A stretch of DNA of 34,157 nucleotides, from positions 1 to 34,157 of the forward strand of contig JAJPXU010000093.1 of the NCBI GenBank assembly GCA_021205305.1, written 5' to 3'. This stretch comes from Lachnospiraceae bacterium (lineage in GTDB: Bacteria; Bacillota; Clostridia; Lachnospirales; Lachnospiraceae). Positions 1 to 6,111 of this stretch are shown here, piece by piece; positions within the stretch are counted from its first letter, which is position 1; each line of letters opens with the position of its first letter. The notes beneath the pieces were generated by a model. It ran no database searches and had not been told where the DNA came from. It was given only the letters and a program-made list of their open reading frames with translations. The position numbers were made by a program, and so were the translations under genes.

Positions 1-2
1 AG

Positions 3-218
3 GCGAGTGTGACGATCACGAACCAGGAGTACGAGATCGTTGAGGAAGAGTCGGAGGAGTATGAGGAGTCAGAGTCTGAGTCCGAGACGAATGCAACTTC
101 CGTGCAGACGGGAGATGCGACGCCGATCGCTCCGTATATGAGTTTGATGGTTCTGGCACTGGGCGTTCTCCTGGTGGAAGGCTTCTATAGGAAAAAACGG
201 GAGAATACAGAACGGTAA
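3..218 (+). CDS. C-terminal tail of a surface protein with sorting-signal-like anchor (5' partial)
   Basis: The reading frame is open from the window edge to a TAA stop, so this is the 3' end of a larger gene. The visible tail has a Glu/Ser-rich acidic spacer, then SVQTGD, a hydrophobic segment of about 20 residues and a final RKKRENTER. That order (polar spacer, TGD motif, membrane span, basic tail) matches a divergent LPxTG-like sorting signal of Firmicutes surface proteins. The protein is probably anchored to wall or membrane; its main function lies upstream and cannot be seen. A GTG at 9 could open a short ORF but has no good ribosome binding site. A strong hairpin follows the stop. Confidence 0.6.
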   Translation, partial: ASVTITNQEYEIVEEESEEYEESESESETNATSVQTGDATPIAPYMSLMVLALGVLLVEGFYRKKRENTER

Positions 219-284
219 CAGCAATCACAGACAAATGGTAAAACGCGGGTCAGGAAACGATTGATCTGCACATAACAAAAAAGG

Positions 285-311
285 ATGGCGCACGGTTGAT
301 ACGTGCGCCAT
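285..311 (+). terminator. Intrinsic terminator after the surface-protein gene
   Basis: A perfect 10-bp stem (ATGGCGCACG with CGTGCGCCAT) and a 7-nt loop lie about 65 nt after the stop. The T tract downstream (TTTACATGG, then TGTTTTTT) is broken. An A run before the stem would serve as the T run on the opposite strand. Confidence 0.75.
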
Positions 312-356
312 TTACATGGTGTGTTTTTTGCTATAGGAAAGATATCAAAACGCTGC

Positions 357-385
357 TTGATTGGATGAAAGTTTTATGCTATCCT
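357..385 (+). promoter_or_regulatory. Probable sigma-A promoter for the 99-aa gene
   Basis: TTGATT, a 17-nt spacer and TATCCT lie about 45 nt before the start codon at 429. The spacing is ideal and both boxes are near consensus. No regulator site was recognised. Confidence 0.55.
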
Positions 386-428
386 AAGAGATAGTCAGAG
401 GGTGTTGTATTTCAAAGGAGGTTTTTAG

Positions 429-728
429 ATGAGTACTATTGAAGCAACGGTTTCTTTGATGCAGGGGATGACAGAAACGAGTCGGCAGAAAGTATTAGAT
501 TATGTGAAGTTGATTTATAATGCGGATACGACATCAAATCCATTTGCTCCGCTGTCTGCTGATGAGATTATGGAGAAATTAGCAGTTGGTCGTGCGCAAA
601 ATAAAGCTGGCGAAGGAATTCCATTTGGCGAGGGAATGAAAAGAATAGGTGTTGAACTGCTTTCTGGCGGAGAAGATGAACTTGATATTCTGAACACATA
701 TCTGGAGAAACGATTGCAACACGGTTAA
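429..728 (+). CDS. Hypothetical 99-aa protein, possible antitoxin-like
   Basis: Short soluble acidic protein with no signal peptide or membrane span. The start is supported by an AAAGGAGG ribosome binding site 7 nt upstream and a good promoter. The first half is helical, with the look of small clostridial proteins of the form 'TVSLMQGMTETSRQKVLDYV' followed by NPF and a DEIMEKLAVGR helix; such proteins are often seen near toxin genes. It is monocistronic, ends in a strong terminator and converges on hipA. Its base use is more A+T-rich than the flanking genes, which could mean transfer. No function can be assigned; an antitoxin or addiction role is a guess from context. Confidence 0.7.
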   Translation: MSTIEATVSLMQGMTETSRQKVLDYVKLIYNADTTSNPFAPLSADEIMEKLAVGRAQNKAGEGIPFGEGMKRIGVELLSGGEDELDILNTYLEKRLQHG

Positions 729-732
729 TGAA

Positions 733-780
733 CGCTGAAAATGATTTATAATTAATCATTTTCAGCGCTGTTTTTTCTTT
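733..780 (+). terminator. Strong intrinsic terminator
   Basis: A perfect 14-bp stem (733-746 with 754-767) and a short A/T loop are followed by CTGTTTTTTCTTT. It ends the 99-aa gene and lies against the 3' end of the convergent hipA, which stops at 779-781. Confidence 0.9.
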
Positions 781-2011
781 ATAGCCATTTCTCCAAATCT
801 GCATACACGATTTCCCGGATATCCTCAGCAATCCTTTTTGATTTCCCCGCGTCAAGCTTTGCTGCCTTCGCGACGGCGAGCAATTCTTTTATACCGGGGT
901 CTCTGCCATTGCCGTCTATCGTTGTGGCGTGCTCGCCGCCGATGGAATTGCTGTAGGTCAGATCATAGGCCGGGGCAAGGAGCCAGCGTTCTTCGTTTTT
1001 GTCATATAAATAAGAAAAATTCTTCGAATGGTCGTCGCGGTTATGCGCGAAGACGTTAAAGCACATCAGACGATAAAGCTGTTCCAATTGACGATAATCG
1101 TTTGTCAGTAAAAGTGTCAGCCGCATCAGGATATGGTAATCCAGATTTGGAATCCGGTGCGAGGTTTCCAACAGTGCGCTGGCAGAGATCATGTGAACCC
1201 GACGTGGAAACGTCTCTTCGCGAATGCCCGAGGGAAGAATGTGTTGCGATAGAGAATCGTTATGCGATTGGCGGCGCTGCGGAATGGAGTCTGTGTTGCC
1301 TGTCTGACCGAGACGGTCGAAGCGTTTCACTGCAAAGTATCCGGAACAGCGCTCACTCGGTAATAAACGGGTTTCGGCCATCTGGATTCCGCAATTCTTT
1401 GCACAAAGGGAGTATTCGTATTCCTGTAGGCCGATATCTGCTTTGTCGACCGAGGAGGCGAATTTTACAATCCATTCTTCTCCGTCGATCTGGTAGTAGA
1501 CTTTTGGACGGGCGCCGCCGGAGGAACCTCCCATTTCAAAGAGTTCGTCCAGGTTTCCGCCTTCTTTGGACTGTAGAATCCGTGTACATTCCTGTGCGAG
1601 GTCATCGAGAGATCGCTCCTCTGTTATTCCATTGGTGAGGGGACTTTCAGGGTGATAGGTCAGCGCCCCCATACCGGAAGCACCGATGATGGCCAGGCGG
1701 TTCAGGGAATCAATGGAGGCCGGCTCCAGGCCGTTCTTTTTTAACATTCGATCGGTGAGCAGCCGCCCCCAGCCGTCTGGGAGGCTGTCCGCGAACACGC
1801 CGAATGTGCCTTCGAACGGGTCATATCCTTTCGGTACAAATACTTCTTTGCGAAGAGGCAGTGAGAGCGGACTGATGGAAAAGCCGTTCTGAAGCCAGCC
1901 GGCATCGTACTCGAAAGCGGTCAGATGATTCGCTGTAGAGGCGAGCGTGCCTACTTTTTGCTTTCCATAAAAAACGGAAAGTGCTCTTTTTTTCATATTA
2001 TCTGGGTTCAT
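779..2011 (-). CDS. hipA: HipA-type Ser/Thr kinase toxin with an in-frame insertion
   Basis: 410-aa HipA-family kinase, the toxin of a type II toxin-antitoxin module; HipA proteins phosphorylate glutamyl-tRNA synthetase or other targets and cause growth arrest. The N-terminal Couple_hipA region is followed by the GGSSGGARPK loop (about residue 163), the catalytic loop NRDDHSKN (about residue 325) and the Mg-binding AYDLTYS. The kinase residues are intact. The start at 2011 is supported by GAGGAGGT about 6 nt upstream and overlaps the end of hipB by 14 nt, so translation is probably coupled. Residues about 234-271 (starting LGQTGNTDS) look like an extra 38-aa loop between FDR and the VHM/ALLE segment that normally follow each other closely. 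The substrate is unknown. Confidence 0.9.
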   Translation of the reverse strand: MNPDNMKKRALSVFYGKQKVGTLASTANHLTAFEYDAGWLQNGFSISPLSLPLRKEVFVPKGYDPFEGTFGVFADSLPDGWGRLLTDRMLKKNGLEPASIDSLNRLAIIGASGMGALTYHPESPLTNGITEERSLDDLAQECTRILQSKEGGNLDELFEMGGSSGGARPKVYYQIDGEEWIVKFASSVDKADIGLQEYEYSLCAKNCGIQMAETRLLPSERCSGYFAVKRFDRLGQTGNTDSIPQRRQSHNDSLSQHILPSGIREETFPRRVHMISASALLETSHRIPNLDYHILMRLTLLLTNDYRQLEQLYRLMCFNVFAHNRDDHSKNFSYLYDKNEERWLLAPAYDLTYSNSIGGEHATTIDGNGRDPGIKELLAVAKAAKLDAGKSKRIAEDIREIVYADLEKWL

Positions 2012-2279
2012 TGATAACCTCCTCTATGGAAGCGTATCCTTTTTTGGCAAACAGGGCGTCAAAGTCATCCTGACAGCCCAGGGCAAAGGCGATTTTTATG
2101 AGCGAGGACAGTGATATTTCGCCGGTGCGCTCAAAACGTTTGATGGAGCCGAGGCTGACATCCGAGTATTTTGACAGCTGCACCTGTGTGATTTTTTTCT
2201 CCTTTCTCCTGGCACTCATACGTTTCGCGATGGACAGGTTCACATCCTGAGGTGATTTTAAAAAGTCAAAGTTGTTCAT
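1998..2279 (-). CDS. hipB: HipB-like XRE-family antitoxin/repressor
   Basis: 93-aa protein with a lambda-repressor-type helix-turn-helix (about residues 18-70, with QVQLSKYSDVSLGSIKRFE as the DNA-reading helices). It lies directly before hipA and overlaps it by 14 nt, the standard order for hipBA. It should bind HipA and repress its own promoter. The ATG at 2279 has no clear ribosome binding site and would give a leader of only about 20 nt. An internal start cannot be excluded, but the N-terminus before the helix-turn-helix is short, so the effect is small. Confidence 0.88.
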   Translation of the reverse strand: MNNFDFLKSPQDVNLSIAKRMSARRKEKKITQVQLSKYSDVSLGSIKRFERTGEISLSSLIKIAFALGCQDDFDALFAKKGYASIEEVINEPR

Positions 2280-2337
2280 GGTTCATATTATAACCGAAAT
2301 GGGCGATTATAGCAAGAAAAGATTCATATTTTAACCG
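2280..2337 (-). promoter_or_regulatory. hipBA promoter with two operator-like repeats
   Basis: On the minus strand TTAAAA (2329-2334), a 17-nt spacer and TATAAT (2306-2311) form a promoter. Two near-identical motifs, TTCATATTATAACCG (2282-2296) and TTCATATTTTAACCG (2323-2337), sit 41 bp apart, about four helix turns. One overlaps the -35 box and the other the start codon region. The first copy is an imperfect palindrome (GGTT..AACC). This fits cooperative binding by HipB dimers and autorepression. Confidence 0.75.
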
Positions 2338-2381
2338 TTAAGATGTAGGGCTGAAGACGTAGTGAAAGCAGCATCCTGCCC

Positions 2382-2450
2382 CAAAATCGAGTAGGATAAG
2401 CCATCGCGCAGCGATTTTAATTGACCGGATGCCATGAGAATGGGTAAAGT
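2382..2450. repeat. Dispersed TACTCGATTT motif, copy 1 (inverted)
   Basis: The reverse complement of 2382-2395 reads CCTACTCGATTTTG, matching 5956-5968 and 7996-8008. Nearby is a small hairpin ATCGC-gca-GCGAT, and GTAGAAGTT, also present at the 5933 copy. The stretch 2340-2506 holds no gene that I can support. Confidence 0.4.
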
Positions 2451-2506
2451 AGAAGTTACGTCGCCCATTGCCGCGTGCTTTCTATGGATTTTTCGCAAAA
2501 AGGGTC

Positions 2507-2535
2507 TTGCTTTTTTGCGGATATGATGTTATGTT
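2507..2535 (+). promoter_or_regulatory. Promoter of the purO transcript
   Basis: TTGCTT, a 17-nt spacer and TATGTT place the transcription start near 2542, exactly at the 5' strand of riboswitch stem P1. That agreement supports both calls. Confidence 0.75.
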
Positions 2536-2542
2536 TTAAGTG

Positions 2543-2640
2543 CTCATACAACTGACGGAAGTGGGTGACCACAGGGGAGTATGGGTGTAGAGGAGTCGAC
2601 CGTCTGGGCAGAGGAAGTGTTTTTGCCGGGCGGTTTTTTC
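2543..2640 (+). promoter_or_regulatory. ZTP (pfl) riboswitch with transcription terminator
   Basis: P1 forms from CTCATAC (2543-2549) and GTATGGG (2579-2585). P2 is GTGG-gtga-CCAC (2561-2572), followed by the conserved GGGGAGT. The 3' conserved CCGTCTGGGCA (2600-2610) can pair with TGCCGGGCGG just before TTTTTT (2634-2639), making the terminator. This is the pfl/ZTP architecture: binding of ZMP/ZTP (AICAR nucleotides that build up when 10-formyl-THF is short) holds CTGGGCA in the aptamer and lets transcription continue. The downstream genes for AICAR formylation and IMP cyclisation are classic targets. Confidence 0.92.
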
Positions 2641-2648
2641 TATATTTT

Positions 2649-2712
2649 GCAACGATTCAGAACAGCATCGAAAGGAAAAGACGGTCTGTGGCCTGCTGTT
2701 CTGAGTGGTTAC
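2649..2712. repeat. GTAAC/TTCAGAACAGC palindromic element, short copy
   Basis: 64-bp element with imperfect terminal inverted repeats (GCAACGATTCAGAACAGC at one end, its counterpart GTAACCACTCAGAACAGC on the opposite strand). Both distinct internal flanks (ATCGAAAGGAAAAGAC on one side, AGGCCACAGACC on the other) match the ends of the 176-bp element at 27228-27403, in inverted orientation. It lies between the riboswitch terminator and the purO ribosome binding site, so it is transcribed in the leader. Confidence 0.8.
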
Positions 2713-2733
2713 TATATTTTAAGGAGGACGAAC

Positions 2734-3522
2734 ATGGAGCTGCTTAGTTTGGAAAAGGATCTGAAGGCGAACAGCTACCCGGGAAGGGGCATTGTGATTG
2801 GCAGGACGAAGGACGGCGCGAAGGCTGTAGCCGCGTATTTTATCATGGGCAGAAGCAGTAACAGCAGGAACCGGGTGTTTGTAGAGGATGGCGAGGGGAT
2901 TCGCACGCAGGCCTTTGATCCGGCGAAGCTGGAGGATCCGAGTCTGATTATCTATGCGCCGGTGCGGGTGCTGGGGAATAAGACGATTGTGACGAATGGC
3001 GACCAGACGGATACGATTTATGAGAAGATGGATAAGCAGCTGACATTTGAGCAGTCGCTGCGATGCCGCGAGTTTGAGCCGGACGCGCCGAATTATACGC
3101 CGCGGATTTCGGGGATTCTTCATATTGAAAATGGGCATTTTAATTTTGCGATGTCGATTCTGAAAAGTGCGGATGGGAATCCGGATGCGTGCAACCGTTA
3201 TACGTACGCCTATGAGAACTGTGTGGCCGGGGAAGGGCGGTTTATTCATACTTATGAGGGAGATGGGCAGTCCAGCCCCGCGCGAAGCGCATCGGAATGG
3301 GCTGGACAAGCTGCCGCCGAGCGGAGTGAGGGGGCGTCTCCGCTTGGGCTTCCGAGTTTTGAGGGTGAGCCGAAGCGTGTGACGATTCCGGACGGGATTG
3401 AGGAATGCACGGATTTGCTCTGGAGCAGCCTGAATGAGGAGAATAAGGTGTCGCTGTTTGTGCGGTATATTGATATCGCGACGGGCGAGTACGAAACGCG
3501 CATTGTGAATAAAAATCAGTAG
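2734..3522 (+). CDS. purO: IMP cyclohydrolase, PurO-like
   Basis: 262-aa enzyme that closes the purine ring: FAICAR to IMP, the last step of IMP synthesis. The family is recognised from YPGRGIVIGRT near the N-terminus, then AYFIMGRSSNSRNR, NGDQTDTIY, YTPRISG and FEGEPKRV. The start is ATG at 2734, 8 nt after AAGGAGG; the open frame extends upstream, but that part is riboswitch and repeat. With the adjacent AICAR transformylase it does the work of a bifunctional PurH. A 26-aa Ala/Ser/Glu segment (residues about 180-205, 3271-3348) is inserted between HTYEGDGQ and LPSFEGEP. It is encoded by two strong DNA palindromes and seems foreign to the fold. Confidence 0.9.
   Translation: MELLSLEKDLKANSYPGRGIVIGRTKDGAKAVAAYFIMGRSSNSRNRVFVEDGEGIRTQAFDPAKLEDPSLIIYAPVRVLGNKTIVTNGDQTDTIYEKMDKQLTFEQSLRCREFEPDAPNYTPRISGILHIENGHFNFAMSILKSADGNPDACNRYTYAYENCVAGEGRFIHTYEGDGQSSPARSASEWAGQAAAERSEGASPLGLPSFEGEPKRVTIPDGIEECTDLLWSSLNEENKVSLFVRYIDIATGEYETRIVNKNQ
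3270..3344. repeat. Double palindrome inserted in frame in purO
   Basis: GTCCAGCCC (3270-3278) pairs with GGGCTGGAC (3299-3307), and AGCGGAG (3320-3326) with CTCCGCT (3338-3344). The segment coincides with the extra 26 codons, is a multiple of three and contains no stop. This resembles palindromic elements that insert inside protein genes (as RPEs do in Rickettsia), but no second copy was found in this window. Confidence 0.55.
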
Positions 3523-3723
3523 ATATTTGCGGAAACGAATAGCAGACGTGTATCGGGCGCCGTAAAATGTCAGCTGACAGGAAAGCAGGACTGATACATT
3601 AACAAATGATGGCGATTGAAAAGAGTATAAAGAGACAAAAATATGATTATGCTTAGGAAACAGAGGCTAATAATCAGGTAAAGATATTAGAAATCAGACG
3701 ATTACAGGAAAGGACGAATTCTC

Positions 3724-4902
3724 ATGAAAGAATTAGCTTTGAAATATGGATGTAACCCGAATCAGAAGCCGTCGCGCATTTATATGGCGGACGGGAGCGA
3801 GCTGCCGATTGAGGTGCTTTCAGGGCGGCCGGGATATATTAATTTTCTGGATGCGTTTAACGGCTGGCAGCTGGTGCGCGAGCTGAAGGCGGCGACGGGG
3901 CTGCCGGCGGCGACTTCGTTTAAGCATGTCTCTCCGGCCGGTGCGGCGGTGGGTCTGCCGCTCACGGAGACGCTGGCGAAGATTTACTGGGTGGATGATT
4001 ATGAGAATCTGTCGCCGCTGGCGTGTGCGTACGCGCGGGCAAGGGGCGCGGATCGGATGTCTTCGTTTGGAGATTTTATCGCGCTCTCAGATGTGTGTGA
4101 CCGCGATACGGCGCTGCTGATCAAGCGCGAGGTGTCGGACGGTGTGATTGCTCCGGGGTATACGCAGGAGGCGCTGGATATCCTGGCGCAGAAGAAAAAG
4201 GGCAATTACAATGTGATCAAAATAGATGAGAATTACCGTCCGGACCCGATCGAGCACAAGCAGGTGTACGGCGTGACCTTTGAGCAGGGACGTCAGGAGC
4301 TGCCGATTGACGATGCGCTGCTTTCAAACATTGTGACGGAAAATAAGGACATTCCGGCGGAGGCGCTTGCGGATATGAAGATTTCGCTGATTGTGCTGAA
4401 ATATACGCAGTCGAACTCGGTCTGCTTTGTAAAAGGCGGACAGGCGATCGGCATCGGCGCGGGACAGCAGTCAAGAGTGCACTGCACGAGGCTGGCGGGC
4501 CAGAAAGCGGACAACTGGTTCCTGCGTCAGTGCCCGAAGGTGCTGAACCTGCCGTTCTCTGACAAGATTACCCGCGCGGAGCGCGACAACGCGATTGATG
4601 TTTATATCGGTGCGGAGTATATGGATGTGCTTGCAGACGGAGCGTGGGAGAAGATCTTTACTGAGAAGCCGGAGGTGTTTACCGAGGCGGAGAAGCGCGC
4701 GTGGCTGGATCAGATGCAGGATGTGACGCTCGGTTCGGACGCATTTTTCCCATTCAGCGATAACATTGAGCGTGCGCATAAGTCCGGTGTGAAGTATATT
4801 GCGGAGCCGGGCGGTTCCGTGCGTGACGCGGATGTAATCGCGACTTGTGATAAATATGGAATGGCGATGGCGTTTACGGGTATTCGGCTGTTCCATCATT
4901 GA
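3724..4902 (+). CDS. Stand-alone AICAR transformylase (PurH C-terminal-type)
   Basis: 392-aa phosphoribosylaminoimidazolecarboxamide formyltransferase. It transfers the formyl group of 10-formyl-THF to AICAR, giving FAICAR. Visible motifs are KYGCNPNQKP at the N-terminus, the catalytic Lys-His pair in FKHVSPAGAA (K67, H68), KYTQSNSV, IGIGAGQQSRVHC, SDAFFPFSDNIERA and YIAEPGGSVRD. It corresponds to the AICARFT half of PurH without the cyclohydrolase half, which here is the separate PurO upstream. AAAGGACG precedes the start. The roughly 200-nt gap after purO shows no terminator, so the gene is probably in the same ZTP-controlled transcript. Confidence 0.93.
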   Translation: MKELALKYGCNPNQKPSRIYMADGSELPIEVLSGRPGYINFLDAFNGWQLVRELKAATGLPAATSFKHVSPAGAAVGLPLTETLAKIYWVDDYENLSPLACAYARARGADRMSSFGDFIALSDVCDRDTALLIKREVSDGVIAPGYTQEALDILAQKKKGNYNVIKIDENYRPDPIEHKQVYGVTFEQGRQELPIDDALLSNIVTENKDIPAEALADMKISLIVLKYTQSNSVCFVKGGQAIGIGAGQQSRVHCTRLAGQKADNWFLRQCPKVLNLPFSDKITRAERDNAIDVYIGAEYMDVLADGAWEKIFTEKPEVFTEAEKRAWLDQMQDVTLGSDAFFPFSDNIERAHKSGVKYIAEPGGSVRDADVIATCDKYGMAMAFTGIRLFHH

Positions 4903-4915
4903 GGAGAAAAACGCG

Positions 4916-5836
4916 ATGATTTACGATGTCATTATTGTCGGTTCAGGTCCGGCGGGATTGTCGGCGGCGATTTACGCGGTGCGCGCGCAGCTGTCTGTGC
5001 TGGTGCTGGAGAAGGAATATATGAGCGGCGGGCAGATGCTGAACACTTATGAGGTGGACAATTACCCCGGCCTGCCGGGGATCGGCGGCTTTGAGCTGGG
5101 CGTGAAGTTCCGTGAGCACGCGGAGAAGCTGGGCGTGAAGTTTATTAATATAGAAGTAAGGCATATCGGCGAGGAAGAAGATGGCCGTGTCAAGGTGCTG
5201 TACACGAACCGGGAAGAGTTTCGCGGCCGGGCACTTGTGCTGGCGATGGGAGCGCGGCACAGCAAACTTGGCGTACCGGGAGAGAAAGAATTTGCGGGTA
5301 TGGGCGTGTCGTATTGTGCAACCTGCGATGGTGCGTTTTTTAAAGGACGGACGGTGGCAGTTGTCGGCGGTGGCGACGCGGCGGTGGAGGATGCTCTTTT
5401 CCTGGCTCGCGGCTGCGAGAAGGTATATCTGATTCACCGGCGGGACGAGCTGCGGGCGGCGCGGTTATTGCAGGAGAATCTGAAAAAATGTGAAAATGTG
5501 GAGTTTATCTGGGATTCAGAGGTGGCCGCCATCCGCGGAGAAGATCAGGTGGAATGTGCGCTGATCCGCAATAAAAAGGACGGGACGGAGCGCGTCCTGG
5601 ATTTGGATGGCGTCTTTATTGCAGTTGGGATGAAACCAAATACGGAAATTGTTACCAACTTGTTACAACTTGATAAAAATGGTTATATATGCGCTTCGGA
5701 GGATGGAATCACGGAGAAAGCAGGTGTTTTCGCTGCGGGGGATATCCGGACAAAGCATTTGCGCCAGATTGTGACCGCAGTTTCGGATGGCGCGAACGTC
5801 ATTTCCTCGGTGGAGGCGTATCTGGAGGGAAGATAA
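4916..5836 (+). CDS. trxB: Thioredoxin reductase
   Basis: 306-aa FAD- and NADPH-dependent reductase that recycles thioredoxin in the cytoplasm. Seen in order: the FAD-binding GSGPAGLSAAIY (residues about 9-20), the redox pair C134-A-T-C137 followed by DG, the NADPH-binding GGGDAAVEDALFLA, and GVFAAGDIR near the C-terminus. The length is typical. ATG at 4916 follows GAGGAG by 9 nt and lies 13 nt after the AICARFT stop, so it is in the same operon. The earlier in-frame ATG would overlap purine coding sequence and has no binding site. Ferredoxin-dependent variants exist in clostridia, but the GxGxxA nucleotide motif here favours NADPH. Confidence 0.93.
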   Translation: MIYDVIIVGSGPAGLSAAIYAVRAQLSVLVLEKEYMSGGQMLNTYEVDNYPGLPGIGGFELGVKFREHAEKLGVKFINIEVRHIGEEEDGRVKVLYTNREEFRGRALVLAMGARHSKLGVPGEKEFAGMGVSYCATCDGAFFKGRTVAVVGGGDAAVEDALFLARGCEKVYLIHRRDELRAARLLQENLKKCENVEFIWDSEVAAIRGEDQVECALIRNKKDGTERVLDLDGVFIAVGMKPNTEIVTNLLQLDKNGYICASEDGITEKAGVFAAGDIRTKHLRQIVTAVSDGANVISSVEAYLEGR

Positions 5837-5880
5837 TAGAGAGATCATATGATGTGAGCAGAAAATTTATAATATATCGG

Positions 5881-5910
5881 CACGCCCCCCTGTGGGGCGT
5901 GTTGTAGTTT
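5881..5910 (+). terminator. Terminator of the pur-trxB operon
   Basis: CACGCCCC (5881-5888) pairs with GGGGCGTG (5894-5901); a loose T-rich tail follows (TTGTAGTTT). Confidence 0.7.
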
Positions 5911-5932
5911 GATGTACCAGGCCAATGCGGGC

Positions 5933-5968
5933 GAGTAGAAGTTGACAAGCCGTCTCTTACTCGATTTG
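5933..5968 (+). repeat. Dispersed TACTCGATTT motif, copy 2 (hairpin)
   Basis: GAGTAGAAG can pair with CTCTTACTC, followed by GATTTGG. It shares CTTACTCGATTTG with the copies at 2382 and 7996. It may be a remnant of a mobile hairpin or a weak terminator. Confidence 0.4.
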
Positions 5969-6018
5969 GAAAGAGTTAAAAGAAATAGCGAAAATTATTT
6001 AAAAAGTATTAAATGCAC

Positions 6019-6047
6019 TTGACAAACCCCCTGCCATTTGTTATTAT
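6019..6047 (+). promoter_or_regulatory. Strong sigma-A promoter of the NlpC/P60 gene
   Basis: A perfect TTGACA, a 17-nt spacer and TATTAT. The expected transcription start near 6054 gives a leader of about 58 nt. Confidence 0.85.
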
Positions 6048-6052
6048 ACCAT

Positions 6053-6078
6053 CGTAATAAATGTAATAAATTCGTAAT
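6053..6078 (+). promoter_or_regulatory. WalR-box-like repeats in the leader
   Basis: TGTAAT, 5 nt, CGTAAT (6062-6078) fits the WalR (YycF) box TGTWAH-N5-TGTWAH with one mismatch, and a third CGTAAT stands at 6053. WalR controls cell-wall hydrolases in Firmicutes, and the gene downstream is one. The site lies just after the predicted start of transcription, which would suit repression more than activation. Confidence 0.4.
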
Positions 6079-6111
6079 AAGTTTTAAAAAGTTGTTTGGA
6101 GGCGGGGATAG

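Noticed and set aside
1102-1638. 178-aa plus-strand frame opposite hipA
   Set aside because: Antisense to the kinase motifs of HipA; no features of its own.
2581-2733. N-terminal extension of PurO by 51 codons
   Set aside because: The stretch is the 3' part of the ZTP riboswitch and the repeat element; AAGGAGG and a family-like N-terminus place the start at 2734.
2719-3309. 196-aa open frame opposite purO
   Set aside because: Arg/Ile-rich mirror of a clear coding gene; no binding site or family features.
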